Shown in pieces: positions 35,835-47,318 of a DNA stretch of 64,000 nucleotides. Within the stretch, counting starts at the first letter, position 1. Each line of letters begins with the position of its first letter. The DNA is from Pradoshia eiseniae (GTDB lineage Bacteria > Bacillota > Bacilli > Bacillales > Pradoshiaceae), in contig NZ_PKOZ01000001.1 of assembly GCF_002946355.1 (NCBI RefSeq), positions 124,001-188,000 of the forward strand. Direction: 5' to 3'. The notes under the pieces were generated by a model. The model had not been told where the DNA came from and searched no databases. It saw only the letters and a program-made list of their open reading frames with translations. A program made the position numbers and the translations under genes.

Positions 35835-37973
35835 GTGAATTGGCTGAATAAAACTGTTCATTCCATAGAAAGCTGGAAACATAACCGAATCCTCCAAGCA
35901 ACCCTCTTATTCTTATTAGCTGTGCTTTCTTATAGTTTGATATTTAGCAGTGTGCAGCCTGAAAAGCTTGATGTTCAGCAATTCAGTGTGGCAGAGACAA
36001 CTATTCGTTCTCCAAAGACTGTTGAAGATCCTGTAGAGACTGCAGAAAAGAAAAAGAAAGCGGTCAGTAGTGTTGAAGATGTATATACCCCGAATGAGGA
36101 ATATGTCAAAAAAAGGGTGAAAATTGTTGAAGATATCTTCACCAGTGCGGAAGATGTTGTCGCAGCTGGCTTGAAGAATGAGGAAGCAGGGGATGGGGAA
36201 GAGGCAGAGGTTCTCAATGACCCGAAGAAACATTTGGAGAATTTGCGTTCCCGGCTATCAAGCACAATAAATAAGGATATATCAGATGAGACCTTGCTTT
36301 ATTTGCTTGGGTCCTCAAAGGCAGATTTGGCGCTGGCTAAGGATATAACGAAGACGAGTGTCAATGATATGATGAAGGCAGGCATACGGGCAAATGAGGT
36401 CGAAAATGCCAAGAAGAAAGTAGAAGAACAAATCAAGTATAATAGTCTTTCTACGGCAAATTTACGCTCTGCAGCCATTGATATCGGCAGATACGCAATC
36501 ATCCAAAACATCTTCTTTGATTCGTCTGCGACCGAAACGGCCAGGGAGAAGGCGGAAGAGGATGTGGAGCCTGTCCGGATTCTTCAAGGACAGATTATCG
36601 TAGAGGAAGGTTACTTAATTGATGCGGAGGTATATAGGCAATTAAAGCTTGTCGGGCTGCTGGAAAGCGAGGAGTCATTCCTCCCGTATTTAGGGCTTGG
36701 CTCCATTTTGATTTTGACTTTCGGGGGAATCTATCTCTTATTCCGCAAGGTCGAAACACCTGATCATGTCAGGGATAATATCTTTATCTTTGCTTTTGTG
36801 TATGTAATTGGGATCACCCTAATGAAAATTATCCATATTACAGCTAAACTGAGTGACGAAACTTTAGCGTACCTATTTCCTTCTGCGATGGCTGTCATGC
36901 TTATCACGATTTTAATGAGGGAACGGTATGCAGCAGGGATTGGCATTTTGCTTTCTGTCATAGGAAGTATTATGTTCAAGGATGGCTTATCTGGCAGTAT
37001 CCAGGGCAGCTTTGCGCTGTATTTGTTAATCAGCGGGCTGGTGGGCATTCTGTTGTTAAGACAGCACCATGAACGCTCGAGCATCTTAAGAGCCGGTCTT
37101 TTGAACGCATTCATCAATTTAGTGCTCATCACAGGACTGTATTGGATTAATGGGACGGATATCCCTTATGTTTGGATGGCGATTGTGGCGATTTCCTCAG
37201 GAATCATTTCTGCAATCAGTACAATCGGGCTGCTGCCTTTCTTTGAGAGCAGTTTTGGCATTTTCTCTTCCATGAAGATGATTGAGCTGTCGAATCCGAA
37301 CCATCCATTGCTGCGAAAAATATTAATGGAGGCTCCTGGCACCTATCATCATAGCGTGATGGTCGCTAATCTCGCTGAAGGTGCTTGTGAGGCGGTTGGT
37401 GCTAATGGTTTGCTTGCCCGGGTGGGATGCTATTATCATGATATAGGTAAAACAAAGCGCCCGGCTTATTTTATCGAGAATCAAACAAATATCGAAAACC
37501 CGCATGATCGTTTGTCGCCAGAAAAAAGCGCGAAAATCATTTTGGCTCATGCAACAGATGGAGCCCAGATGGCCCGCAAGCATAAGATGCCTAAAGAAAT
37601 CATCGATATCATTGAACAGCATCATGGGACGACCCTTTTGAAGTATTTTTATCATAAGGCGAAGGAAGAGGGGCTTGCTCCTGAGGAGAAGGATTACAGG
37701 TATAAAGGGCCCAAGCCGAAAACGAAGGAGGCGGCAATTATTTCGATTGCTGACAGCGTGGAGGCTGCAGTCCGCTCGTTGAAAAAACCGACACAGAGTT
37801 CAATTGAAAAATTGGTTAAATCCATCATTGTGGATAAATTGAATGACGGACAATTTAATGAATGTGATATAACGCTCAAAGAGCTGGAAAAGGTGAATGT
37901 ATCACTATGTGAAACGCTAGCGGGCATTTTTCATAATCGGATTGAATATCCAACATTGGATGATAAAGAATAA
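35835..37973 (+). CDS. pgpH: PgpH, 7TM-HD cyclic-di-AMP phosphodiesterase
   Basis: 712 residues (B. subtilis YqfF 711). An N-terminal membrane helix, an extracellular 7TMR-HDED domain (about 50-290), seven membrane helices (about 290-480), and a cytoplasmic HD domain with [16 protein letters not shown] and [11 protein letters not shown] (about 533), plus [11 protein letters not shown]. It lowers c-di-AMP. GTG 35835 is chosen because AAGGAGGAAAG precedes it. First gene of a run pgpH-ybeY-dgkA-cdd-era-yqzL-recO. Confidence 0.95.
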   Translation: MNWLNKTVHSIESWKHNRILQATLLFLLAVLSYSLIFSSVQPEKLDVQQFSVAETTIRSPKTVEDPVETAEKKKKAVSSVEDVYTPNEEYVKKRVKIVEDIFTSAEDVVAAGLKNEEAGDGEEAEVLNDPKKHLENLRSRLSSTINKDISDETLLYLLGSSKADLALAKDITKTSVNDMMKAGIRANEVENAKKKVEEQIKYNSLSTANLRSAAIDIGRYAIIQNIFFDSSATETAREKAEEDVEPVRILQGQIIVEEGYLIDAEVYRQLKLVGLLESEESFLPYLGLGSILILTFGGIYLLFRKVETPDHVRDNIFIFAFVYVIGITLMKIIHITAKLSDETLAYLFPSAMAVMLITILMRERYAAGIGILLSVIGSIMFKDGLSGSIQGSFALYLLISGLVGILLLRQHHERSSILRAGLLNAFINLVLITGLYWINGTDIPYVWMAIVAISSGIISAISTIGLLPFFESSFGIFSSMKMIELSNPNHPLLRKILMEAPGTYHHSVMVANLAEGACEAVGANGLLARVGCYYHDIGKTKRPAYFIENQTNIENPHDRLSPEKSAKIILAHATDGAQMARKHKMPKEIIDIIEQHHGTTLLKYFYHKAKEEGLAPEEKDYRYKGPKPKTKEAAIISIADSVEAAVRSLKKPTQSSIEKLVKSIIVDKLNDGQFNECDITLKELEKVNVSLCETLAGIFHNRIEYPTLDDKE

Positions 37974-37987
37974 AGAAGGTGAAAGAT

Positions 37988-38441
37988 TTGATTTTAACAA
38001 TAGATGTTATGGATGAGACGGACAGAGTGACCGATGAACAGCGGAAACTTGTTGAAGACTTGCTTCAATATACGGCAAAGCAGGAGCGGGTAAAAGAAGG
38101 AAGTGAAGTGTCCGTCACCTTTGTAGATAACAGCCGAATTCAAGAAATTAATAAGGAATATCGTCAAAAGGATGCAGCAACAGATGTCATTTCCTTTGCA
38201 ATGGAAGAGATGGGAGAAGGAGAGGTTGAGATCATTGGTTCTGATGAACCAGCTCTTTTAGGCGATATCATTATCTCCATTGACCGTATGGAGGAGCAAG
38301 CAGCAGAGTACGGTCATTCGAATGCTCGTGAGCTTGGGTTCCTTGCGGTTCATGGCTTCCTTCATTTGCTAGGTTATGACCATATGAATGAAGAGGATGA
38401 GAAGGTCATGTTCACAAGGCAAAGGGAGCTGTTAGACAGCT

Positions 38442-38458
<17 letters not shown>
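37988..38458 (+). CDS. ybeY: YbeY, rRNA maturation endoribonuclease
   Basis: 156 residues (B. subtilis YqfG 157). The zinc-site signature [11 protein letters not shown] is at about 121-131. Acts in 16S rRNA 3' processing and ribosome quality control. I chose TTG 37988, preceded by GAAGGTG, giving [10 protein letters not shown] as in homologues; a GTG three codons upstream lies in the ribosome site. Overlaps dgkA by 17 nt. Confidence 0.94.
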
Positions 38459-40154
<1,696 letters not shown>

Positions 40155-40340
40155 AGAAACTAGGGCGTGTAAGTTCATCTGCTCTAGTAAGAGAGAAGCC
40201 CAAAAACGGGCTTACATTATTCGGCAATAAGGGAAATGGGAAACTAGCCAATTTTTTGACTACATGATTTTCTGGCCGGTTGGTGAAGCTAATGACAGGT
40301 AAGATAAACAACAGTTCTATCAACGAAAGGTGGAATAAGT

Positions 40341-40484
40341 ATGATTGAATTTACCTGGAATGTGTTTAGACAAACCGGAAGCGTGGATACTTATCTTCTT
40401 TTAAAGGAACTTGAAAGACAAAGTGATGCTAACCAGCCAGTCATGCAAGAGGAAAATGAAGAGTTAAACATTCCCCTCGTATAA
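40341..40484 (+). CDS. yqzL: YqzL family small protein
   Basis: 47 residues: begins MIEFTWNVFRQTGSVDTYLL and ends NIPLV. Same length and position (between era and recO) as B. subtilis YqzL, with the conserved W, TGxxDTYLL and LKELE pattern. ATG 40341 has GAAAGGTGG upstream. Function unknown. Confidence 0.88.
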   Translation: MIEFTWNVFRQTGSVDTYLLLKELERQSDANQPVMQEENEELNIPLV

Positions 40485-40518
40485 GGGTGATCTTGCCGTC
40501 ATATTGGAGTTGAGTGGC

Positions 40519-41271
40519 TTGCTGGCTAAATGCGAAGGCATTGTAATTCGCACAACCGATTATGGTGAAACGAACAAAATCATTACGTTATATACAAAAG
40601 AATTTGGCAAGGTTGGAGTGATGGCGAGAGGAGCTAAAAAGCCTAATAGCCGCTTTTCCGCTGTCACCCAGTTATTTCATTTTGGCCATTATCTCTTTCT
40701 CTCAGGCAGAGGGTTGGGGCAGTTGCAGCAAGGGGAGACACTTGAATCCTTTCGTTCGATCCGTGAGGATATTTTTCTGACAGCCTATGCCTCCTACATA
40801 GCAGAGCTCCTTGATAAAGGAACGGAAGAGAGAAAGCCGCATGAGGCTTTATTTAACTTGTTTTATCAATCGCTCCATTACCTTGATGAGGAATACGATC
40901 CTGAAATTATCGTGAATATCTTTGAGATGAAGATGCTCAGTGTCTTTGGGTTCGCCCCAGAGCTTAATCGATGCGTCAATTGCGGAGCACAGGACGGGTC
41001 ATTCTCTTTTTCCATTCGGGAAGGCGGGCTGCTTTGTCATCGGTGCGAGGGAATTGATCCGTACCGGATGGCAATATCACCCGCCGTAGCGAGAATTTTG
41101 CGAGTCCTTTATTATTTGAATCTAGACAGGCTTGGCACAATTTCCATTAAGGAAGCGACGAAGAAAGAAATCAGGCTAGTCCTTGACGCTTATTATGACG
41201 AATACCTAGGTATTGAGCTGAAGACAAAACGCTTTTTGAGGCAGATGGGCAAGATGAAGGATCAGCTGTAA
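40519..41271 (+). CDS. recO: DNA repair protein RecO
   Basis: 250 residues (B. subtilis 255). An N-terminal OB fold (CEGIVIRTTDYGETNKIITL), a helical domain, and a zinc site (CVNCGAQDG, then CHRC). It loads RecA with RecF/RecR and anneals single strands. I chose TTG 40519 (product M-L-A-K-C-E-G, matching the homologue start), with TTGGAG 9 nt upstream; TTG codons at 40504 and 40510 are alternatives. Confidence 0.93.
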   Translation: MLAKCEGIVIRTTDYGETNKIITLYTKEFGKVGVMARGAKKPNSRFSAVTQLFHFGHYLFLSGRGLGQLQQGETLESFRSIREDIFLTAYASYIAELLDKGTEERKPHEALFNLFYQSLHYLDEEYDPEIIVNIFEMKMLSVFGFAPELNRCVNCGAQDGSFSFSIREGGLLCHRCEGIDPYRMAISPAVARILRVLYYLNLDRLGTISIKEATKKEIRLVLDAYYDEYLGIELKTKRFLRQMGKMKDQL

Positions 41272-41294
41272 TGAAAACTTCTTCACTAGGTGTA

Positions 41295-41324
41295 TTGACA
41301 ATACAAGGGTAAATTGGATAGAAT
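41295..41324 (+). promoter_or_regulatory. SigA promoter of the glycyl-tRNA synthetase gene
   Basis: TTGACA (41295-41300), an 18-nt spacer, TAGAAT (41319-41324), directly before the T-box leader. Confidence 0.7.
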
Positions 41325-41329
41325 GTGAG

Positions 41330-41545
41330 ATACATTAATATGTAGTTACCGTGAAGGAAAGTAGTATTTGGACGAAGGTATGATTAGCGAGTTCGGGGAT
41401 GGTGCAAGCCGAATGATATCTTGCCAAAGAAGGCAGTCTGGAGTAACGCATTTGAAAGCGGCCAAGTATTCTTGGCAAATAGGGTGGAACCGCGGGTAAA
41501 CTCTCGTCCCTATGCATCATGCATAGGGTCGGGAGTTTTTTTATA
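41330..41545 (+). promoter_or_regulatory. Glycine T-box riboswitch
   Basis: The T-box sequence AGGGTGGAACCGCG lies at 41481-41494. A terminator stem (CTCTCGTCCCTATGCAT with ATGCATAGGGTCGGGAG) and T-run end near 41543. Stem I contains an AGCGAGTTCGGGGATGG-type distal region, and GGC at 41432-41434 is the probable glycine specifier codon, followed by the usual purine. Uncharged tRNA-Gly would stabilise the antiterminator and switch on the synthetase. Confidence 0.93.
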
Positions 41546-41569
41546 TTGAAATAAAAGGAGAGAGCGAAT

Positions 41570-42952
41570 ATGACCAAAACAATGGATCAAATTGTATCAC
41601 ATGCGAAACATAGAGGATTTATCTTCCCAGGTTCTGAGATTTATGGCGGTCTGGCCAACACATGGGATTATGGCCCGCTTGGCGTGGAGCTTAAGAATAA
41701 TATTAAGAAGGCGTGGTGGAAGAAATTCATTCAGGAATCTCCGTACAATGTCGGACTAGATTCTGCCATCCTTATGAATCCGCGTACATGGGAGGCTTCC
41801 GGACATATCGGGAACTTTAATGATCCAATGATTGACTGTAAGAAATGTAAAGCTCGTCATCGTGCTGATAAGCTTATTGAGGAAGCTATGCAGGAAAAGG
41901 GCCAAGAAATCATCGTTGATGGCCTTCCGTTTGAGAAAATGCAGGAATTAATCGTTGAGAATAATATCGCTTGTCCTGATTGCGGCAGTAAGGATTTCAC
42001 GGAAATCCGTCAATTCAACCTTATGTTTAAAACATTCCAAGGAGTGACGGAATCAAGCACAAACGAAATTTTCCTTCGTCCGGAAACAGCACAAGGTATT
42101 TTTGTGAACTTCAAGAATGTTCAACGGACCATGCGCAAGAAACTTCCATTTGGTATTGCCCAAATCGGTAAAAGCTTCCGTAACGAAATCACACCTGGTA
42201 ACTTTACGTTCCGTACCCGTGAATTTGAGCAAATGGAGCTAGAATTCTTCTGTAAGCCAGGAACTGAACTAGAATGGTTTGACTATTGGAAGAATTTCGC
42301 GGAGAAATGGCTACTTTCATTGGGCATGAAGGCAGAAAACTTCAGACTTCGTGACCATGAAGAAGAAGAGCTTTCTCACTACAGTAACGCAACAACAGAC
42401 TTTGAATACAAATTCCCGTTCGGCTGGGGTGAACTATGGGGCATTGCTTCTCGCACAGACTTTGACCTGAAACGCCATATGGAATACTCCGGAGAGGATT
42501 TCCACTATCTTGATCAGGAAACGAATGAAAAATATGTGCCATACTGCATCGAGCCATCTTTAGGCGCAGACCGCGTAACACTCGCTTACTTGATTGATGC
42601 TTATGAGGAAGAGCAGCTTGAAGACGGCACAAGCCGTACCGTGATGCACCTGCACCCTGCGCTTGCTCCATATAAAGCGGCTATCCTTCCGTTATCGAAG
42701 AAGCTATCTGAGGGGGCAAAGGAAGTGTTTGCTAACCTTGCGCAAGACTTTATGGTCGACTATGATGAGGCAGGCTCTATTGGCAAGCGTTACCGCCGTC
42801 ATGATGAGATTGGCACACCATTCTGTATCACCTATGACTTCGATTCGGTAGAAGATAAGATGGTCACTGTCCGCGACCGTGATACAATGGAGCAAACAAG
42901 AGTAAGCATTGAAGAATTACCTGCTTTCTTGAACAGCAAAATGAAATTTTAA
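41570..42952 (+). CDS. glyQS: Glycyl-tRNA synthetase, single-chain alpha2 type
   Basis: 460 residues. Class II synthetase of the homodimeric type: [26 protein letters not shown] at the start, a zinc-like pair [11 protein letters not shown] and CPDCGSKDF, motif 2 near [21 protein letters not shown], motif 3 [14 protein letters not shown], and a C-terminal anticodon-binding domain. B. subtilis instead has the unrelated glyQ/glyS tetramer at this place. ATG start with AAAGGAGAGAG. Controlled by the T-box leader. Confidence 0.95.
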   Translation: MTKTMDQIVSHAKHRGFIFPGSEIYGGLANTWDYGPLGVELKNNIKKAWWKKFIQESPYNVGLDSAILMNPRTWEASGHIGNFNDPMIDCKKCKARHRADKLIEEAMQEKGQEIIVDGLPFEKMQELIVENNIACPDCGSKDFTEIRQFNLMFKTFQGVTESSTNEIFLRPETAQGIFVNFKNVQRTMRKKLPFGIAQIGKSFRNEITPGNFTFRTREFEQMELEFFCKPGTELEWFDYWKNFAEKWLLSLGMKAENFRLRDHEEEELSHYSNATTDFEYKFPFGWGELWGIASRTDFDLKRHMEYSGEDFHYLDQETNEKYVPYCIEPSLGADRVTLAYLIDAYEEEQLEDGTSRTVMHLHPALAPYKAAILPLSKKLSEGAKEVFANLAQDFMVDYDEAGSIGKRYRRHDEIGTPFCITYDFDSVEDKMVTVRDRDTMEQTRVSIEELPAFLNSKMKF

Positions 42953-42970
42953 TGAATGGCCAAGATAAGA

Positions 42971-43050
42971 TGTTGAACATATGCCGTAAATAGCCTTAGG
43001 CTCCCGAAGCCCCTTCTAACAGATGGGGATTCAGGCATACATGCTCAACA
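42971..43050 (+). ncRNA. Candidate structured RNA behind glyQS
   Basis: An enclosing stem pairs TGTTGA (42971-42976) with TCAACA (43045-43050), CAT (42978-42980) with ATG (43041-43043), and ATGCC (42981-42985) with GGCAT (43034-43038). Inside are two hairpins, AGCC/GGCT (42992-43002) and CCCC/GGGG (43010-43028). It begins 19 nt after the synthetase stop and ends before a terminator, so it would be the 3' end of that transcript or a separate small RNA. I do not recognise a known family. By-eye folding only. Confidence 0.35.
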
Positions 43051-43061
43051 CTGCCTAAAGA

Positions 43062-43128
43062 AAAAAGCCCGCCCATAGAAGAATTGTTCGAATGTGTTCA
43101 TTCTTTTTTGGGTAGGCTTATTTTAAGT
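43062..43128 (+). terminator. Terminator after glyQS and the candidate RNA
   Basis: A long imperfect stem, with AAGCC..CCCA and AGAAGAAT on the 5' side and ATTCTTTTTTGGGTAGGCTT on the 3' side, followed by ATTTTAAG. Confidence 0.7.
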
Positions 43129-43141
43129 TTAGGATGATTAA

Positions 43142-43169
43142 TTACACTTCATGAATAAATAGTATATAA
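43142..43169 (+). promoter_or_regulatory. Probable promoter of ccpN-ppsR
   Basis: TTACAC (43142-43147), a 16-nt spacer, TATAAT (43164-43169), 43 nt before the ccpN start. Confidence 0.45.
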
Positions 43170-43211
43170 TATATACTAAAGAACAGTGAAGTGTTATGGC
43201 ACTTTAGGGTG

Positions 43212-43841
43212 GTGAGTACAATAGAATTAACAAAAAGACAGGAACATATATTGCAGATCGTAAAGGATAATGGTCCCATTACTGGTGAACATATTGCCGA
43301 TCAATTAAATTTGACCCGTGCAACATTGCGTCCAGACTTAGCAATCCTCACAATGGCTGGATATTTAGATGCCAGGCCAAGAGTAGGCTATTTTTATACA
43401 GGAAAAACGGAAACACAGCTTTTGGCAGATAACTTGAAGAAGCTACTTGTCGGGGATTATCAGTCTATTCCGGTCGTCGTAGGTGAAGGTATGACGGTCT
43501 ATGACGCAATTTGCACCATGTTTCTTGAGGACGTCGGTACGTTATTTGTCGTCGATAAAGAGTCCCTGCTCGTAGGTGTATTGTCACGTAAGGACTTATT
43601 GCGTGCTAGCCTCGGTAAGCAGGACTTAACTACTATTCCTGTGCACATCATTATGACGCGTATGCCAAATATCACGGTGTGTACTAAAGAAGATTATCTG
43701 ATAGATGTTGCCGAGAAGCTCATTGAGAAACAAATTGACGCTTTACCGGTCGTGAAACAGATTGATAAGGGGTTTGAAGTGGTCGGACGAATAACAAAAA
43801 CGAATATAGCCAAGGCTTTCGTTGCCTTAGCCAGTGAATAA
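43212..43841 (+). CDS. ccpN: CcpN, repressor of gluconeogenic genes
   Basis: 209 residues (B. subtilis CcpN/YqzB 212). An N-terminal winged helix-turn-helix (ELTKRQEHILQIVKDNGPIT, LTRATLRPDLAILTM) and two CBS domains (about 80-205; MFLEDVGTLFVVD, IEKQIDALPVV). In B. subtilis it represses gapB, pckA and the small RNA SR1 in response to glycolytic signals. GTG 43212 matches the homologue start (V-S-T-I-E-L). Followed by ppsR, as in B. subtilis. Confidence 0.95.
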   Translation: MSTIELTKRQEHILQIVKDNGPITGEHIADQLNLTRATLRPDLAILTMAGYLDARPRVGYFYTGKTETQLLADNLKKLLVGDYQSIPVVVGEGMTVYDAICTMFLEDVGTLFVVDKESLLVGVLSRKDLLRASLGKQDLTTIPVHIIMTRMPNITVCTKEDYLIDVAEKLIEKQIDALPVVKQIDKGFEVVGRITKTNIAKAFVALASE

Positions 43842-43884
43842 TGGGTAAGGGCGGCAGCAGCCCGGTAATGCATGGAGGATGCTT

Positions 43885-44691
43885 ATGGAACAGTCTATGA
43901 TTTATGTTGTTTCAGATTCAGTTGGAGAAACAGCTGACTTAGTAACAAAAGCAGCCGTCAGTCAATTCAGCGGTGAGAACATTATCTTGAAGCGCATTCC
44001 ATTCGTGGAGGATGTTTCAACCATTGATGAGGTGCTGAGTCTGGCAGAAATCAATAATGGCGTGATTGCTTATACATTAGTGAAGCCGGAAATCCGCTCA
44101 TATATGAAAGAAAGGGCAGCCAAGATGAATGTCGTAGCTTATGACATTATCGGCCCCTTGATTGATATTCTTGAGCAAAAATACGGAACAAGCGCATTAA
44201 ATAAGCCAGGTCTTGTCCGCAAATTGGATGAGAATTATTTCAAAAGAGTAGAAGCAATTGAATTTGCCGTAAAATATGACGACGGCAGGGACCCAAAAGG
44301 CATCCTGAAGGCTGATGTCATCTTAATCGGGGTATCTAGAACATCCAAGACACCATTGTCTCAGTTTCTTGCCCATAAACGGGTCAAGGTAGCCAATGTG
44401 CCATTGGTACCTGAGGTGGAACCGCCAGAGGAGTTATTTGATATCGATCCGAAGAAGTGCATCGGACTGAGGATAAGTGCTGATAAGCTTAACCATATCA
44501 GGAAGGAACGCCTAAAATCATTGGGGCTTAATGATAATGCTGTTTATGCGAACATGGAGCGGATTCATGAAGAACTTGATTATTTTGACAGGATTGTGAA
44601 TCGGCTGAATTGCCCAGTGGTCGACGTTACGAATAAAGCGGTTGAAGAAACGGCAAACATCATTATCGATATCATTAGCAAACGAAACTAA
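43885..44691 (+). CDS. yqfL: PpsR-type kinase/phosphorylase (YqfL)
   Basis: 268 residues (B. subtilis YqfL 270). DUF299-family bifunctional regulator that phosphorylates or dephosphorylates pyruvate phosphate dikinase or PEP synthase in other bacteria. [15 protein letters not shown] at the N-terminus, and an unusual P-loop [15 protein letters not shown] at about 149-163. ATG 43885 with TGGAGGAT. Pairing with ccpN suggests joint control of the PEP-pyruvate node; whether a dikinase exists in this genome cannot be seen here. Confidence 0.93.
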   Translation: MEQSMIYVVSDSVGETADLVTKAAVSQFSGENIILKRIPFVEDVSTIDEVLSLAEINNGVIAYTLVKPEIRSYMKERAAKMNVVAYDIIGPLIDILEQKYGTSALNKPGLVRKLDENYFKRVEAIEFAVKYDDGRDPKGILKADVILIGVSRTSKTPLSQFLAHKRVKVANVPLVPEVEPPEELFDIDPKKCIGLRISADKLNHIRKERLKSLGLNDNAVYANMERIHEELDYFDRIVNRLNCPVVDVTNKAVEETANIIIDIISKRN

Positions 44692-44694
44692 AAG

Positions 44695-44718
44695 AGCATG
44701 CGAAAGCATGTTTTTTTA
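44695..44718 (+). terminator. Terminator after yqfL
   Basis: CATGC, GAAA tetraloop, GCATG, followed by seven T. Confidence 0.85.
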
Positions 44719-44934
44719 CTTCATTTTGTGGTATCAATTACCATGTAATAAAAGGGTGGAAATTTAAAGCGATTTGTTCTATAATAAAAAATTGTGATAA
44801 AATATCCTGCTTTAGGTTTAGACTTATTTATAAAGGAATAAACTAGAATAAGCATCGTATATAAAAAAGTCAAGGAATCCTGAGGAAAATTATTCGACAT
44901 TCGGACAAACTGTCCTTAAAAAAGAAGGATTAAG

Positions 44935-45414
44935 ATGAGAGATGTAGAAATACAAAAGAAGAGTCATTTAACGATTTACGTAGATGCGGACGCTTGCCCA
45001 GTGAAGACCGAGGTTCAACAAGTATGTGAGCCTTATGATGTGGACATCAAATTTGTGGCAGCTTATACAAATACAACCGATCGTTATCCCGGTGTTACTT
45101 GGATATGGGTTGAGCCAGGTCGGGATTCTGCAGACTTTTATATATTAAATCATGTAAGGAAAGGTGATATCGTTATCACCGAGGATTTAGGGCTGGCGGC
45201 TGGTTGCCTGGCTAAGCATGCTCATGTGATAACCTCGAGAGGAAAAGAGATCAAGGATAGCGAAATTGATCAATTTCTTGAAACGAGGCATTTGCATGCT
45301 AAGGCAAGAAGGGCTGGCAGGTATGAAAAGGGTCCCAAAAAGATAAAGATGATTGATAAATCCGCTTTCATGAAAACACTAAAAAAAATATTGTCGAAAA
45401 TTGAAGGATTTTAG
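44935..45414 (+). CDS. yqxD: YqxD, UPF0178 (YaiI) family protein
   Basis: 159 residues. A compact PIN-like family marked by IYVDADACPVKTEV near the N-terminus, GDIVITEDLGLAAGCLAKHAHV, and SRGKEI. Function unknown. It stands directly upstream of dnaG-sigA, as in B. subtilis. ATG start with AAGAAGGAT. The 216-nt gap before it carries TATAAT at 44780-44785 without a good -35. Confidence 0.9.
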   Translation: MRDVEIQKKSHLTIYVDADACPVKTEVQQVCEPYDVDIKFVAAYTNTTDRYPGVTWIWVEPGRDSADFYILNHVRKGDIVITEDLGLAAGCLAKHAHVITSRGKEIKDSEIDQFLETRHLHAKARRAGRYEKGPKKIKMIDKSAFMKTLKKILSKIEGF

Positions 45415-45468
45415 CAACTGATATAGAATTACAATATTCAGACCCATAATGAAATAGGTGTTAAACAA

Positions 45469-47280
45469 TTGAAAAATCAGTTAATCCCAGAAGATACCGT
45501 GAATGAGATTCGCAGTAAGAATGACATTGTTGATGTGGTTGGCGAATATGTCCAGCTGAAGAAGCAAGGCCGAAACTATTTTGGTCTATGCCCATTTCAC
45601 AATGAAAACAGCCCATCCTTCTCCGTTGCACCGGATAAACAAATCTTTCATTGCTTCGGATGCGGAGCTGGCGGAAATGTTTTTACCTTTTTAATGGATA
45701 TAGAAGGATATTCCTTCGCTGAAGCTGCAAGAAGCCTCGCAGAAAGGGTTAACATACCTTTAGAGATTAATGTGAATGAATCCTCTGAAGGACAAAAACA
45801 AAAGCATGCGCTCAATGATATGTATGAAGCTCATGACCTTTTAAGGAAATTCTACCATCATTTGCTTGTAAACACAAAGCAAGGTCAGGAAGCGCTGGAA
45901 TATTTACTTCAAAGAGGTTTCACAATGGAATCTATTGAAAAGTTTCAGTTAGGTTATTCATTAGATTCTTGGGATTATGTGCATAATTTCCTAAAGAAAA
46001 GGGATTTCTCCATTGAACGGATGGAGAGTGCCGGCTTACTTGTCAGAAGAGAAAACGGCGAGAATTACTTCGACCGCTTCAGGAACCGAATCATGTTTCC
46101 GATCTTCGACAGACAAGGGAAAACGATCGCCTTCTCAGGACGTGCACTTGTCAAAGGGGATGAACCAAAATATTTAAACAGTCCTGAAACTCCCCTGTTT
46201 AATAAAAGTAAAGTCGTTTATAATTATCATCTTGCGCGCCCCTTTATTCGTAAGAAAGGGGCGGCGGTCTTGTTTGAAGGGTTTGCGGATTGTATTTCTG
46301 CTGATCGGGCATTAGTGCATAATGGAATCGCAACGATGGGTACCGCACTGACGGAACAGCATATCCAGCTATTAAAGCGGAGCACAGATACTATTATCAT
46401 CTGCTATGATTCGGATGCCCCTGGAATTGAGGCGGCGAATAAAACAGCTGATATGATTCGTGACCATGGCATGCATGTCAAGATCGCCCTTATGCCAAAT
46501 GGATATGATCCCGATGACTATATCAAGGAGTTTGGAGAGGAAAAGTTCCAAACCGATATAATAGGGGCAGCCCATACGTATATCTCTTTCAAGATGATTT
46601 ATCATAAGAGAGGCAAAAACTTTGCAAATGAAGGCGATAAGATGGATTATATTGAAAGCGTCCTTCGAGAAACAGCAAAGATAGACAGTGAAGTGGAAAG
46701 GGAATTCTACTTAAGACAAATTGCGGCAGAATTTACGCTTTCACTGGAATCCTTGCTTAATCAGCAGAGCAAAGTGGGTAAACATAAGAAAGTGGCGCCT
46801 AAACAAGCACAGGCTGCTTCTTTTCAAGCGATGCCATCCCCAAGAAGAAAAGGGATGAAGCCTGCTCATCTAAAAGCAGAGGAGACTTTACTGGCTCTAA
46901 TGCTTCATGACAGGGAAATGGCCTATCGCATCCAAAAAATGCTCGACGGAATGGAAATGAACCATGACGACCACCAGGCGATTATTACTTATTTATTTGC
47001 GTTTTATGAGGAAGGTCATGAAGCAGATGCGAGTCTTTTCCTTCACTTCCTTCCGGATGCGAATTTAAGGAAGATTGTCACCGAGATTGAAATGATGGAT
47101 TTCCATCACGAGCCGAGCGAACAGGAATTACTGGATTACGTTAACCAAATTATTAAATATAAACAGTTAATGGTTATTAAAGAAAAAAAAGCGGAACAAC
47201 TTGAGGCTGAAAAGCGATTGGATTTTATCCGGGCAGCTGAATTAGGGAAAGAGTTGATAGCGCTAAGAAATTCTTTATGA
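45469..47280 (+). CDS. dnaG: DNA primase
   Basis: 603 residues, the same length as B. subtilis DnaG. Zinc-binding domain with C41, H44, C62 and C65 (CPFHNENSPS, HCFGCGAGG); RNA polymerase core with SGRAL and a TOPRIM part (VLFEGFADCISA, CYDSDAPGIEA); and a C-terminal DnaB helicase-binding domain (about 455-603). TTG start at 45469 with ATAGGTG. Part of the macromolecular-synthesis operon with sigA. Confidence 0.97.
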   Translation: MKNQLIPEDTVNEIRSKNDIVDVVGEYVQLKKQGRNYFGLCPFHNENSPSFSVAPDKQIFHCFGCGAGGNVFTFLMDIEGYSFAEAARSLAERVNIPLEINVNESSEGQKQKHALNDMYEAHDLLRKFYHHLLVNTKQGQEALEYLLQRGFTMESIEKFQLGYSLDSWDYVHNFLKKRDFSIERMESAGLLVRRENGENYFDRFRNRIMFPIFDRQGKTIAFSGRALVKGDEPKYLNSPETPLFNKSKVVYNYHLARPFIRKKGAAVLFEGFADCISADRALVHNGIATMGTALTEQHIQLLKRSTDTIIICYDSDAPGIEAANKTADMIRDHGMHVKIALMPNGYDPDDYIKEFGEEKFQTDIIGAAHTYISFKMIYHKRGKNFANEGDKMDYIESVLRETAKIDSEVEREFYLRQIAAEFTLSLESLLNQQSKVGKHKKVAPKQAQAASFQAMPSPRRKGMKPAHLKAEETLLALMLHDREMAYRIQKMLDGMEMNHDDHQAIITYLFAFYEEGHEADASLFLHFLPDANLRKIVTEIEMMDFHHEPSEQELLDYVNQIIKYKQLMVIKEKKAEQLEAEKRLDFIRAAELGKELIALRNSL

Positions 47281-47318
47281 CGGAAGTAAAAGAAGTGGAT
47301 TGAGAAGGAGGGGAACAA

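Noticed and set aside
40197-40212. AGCCC/GGGCT hairpin between era and yqzL
   Set aside because: It resembles a terminator, but no T-run follows on either strand and the neighbouring genes look cotranscribed.
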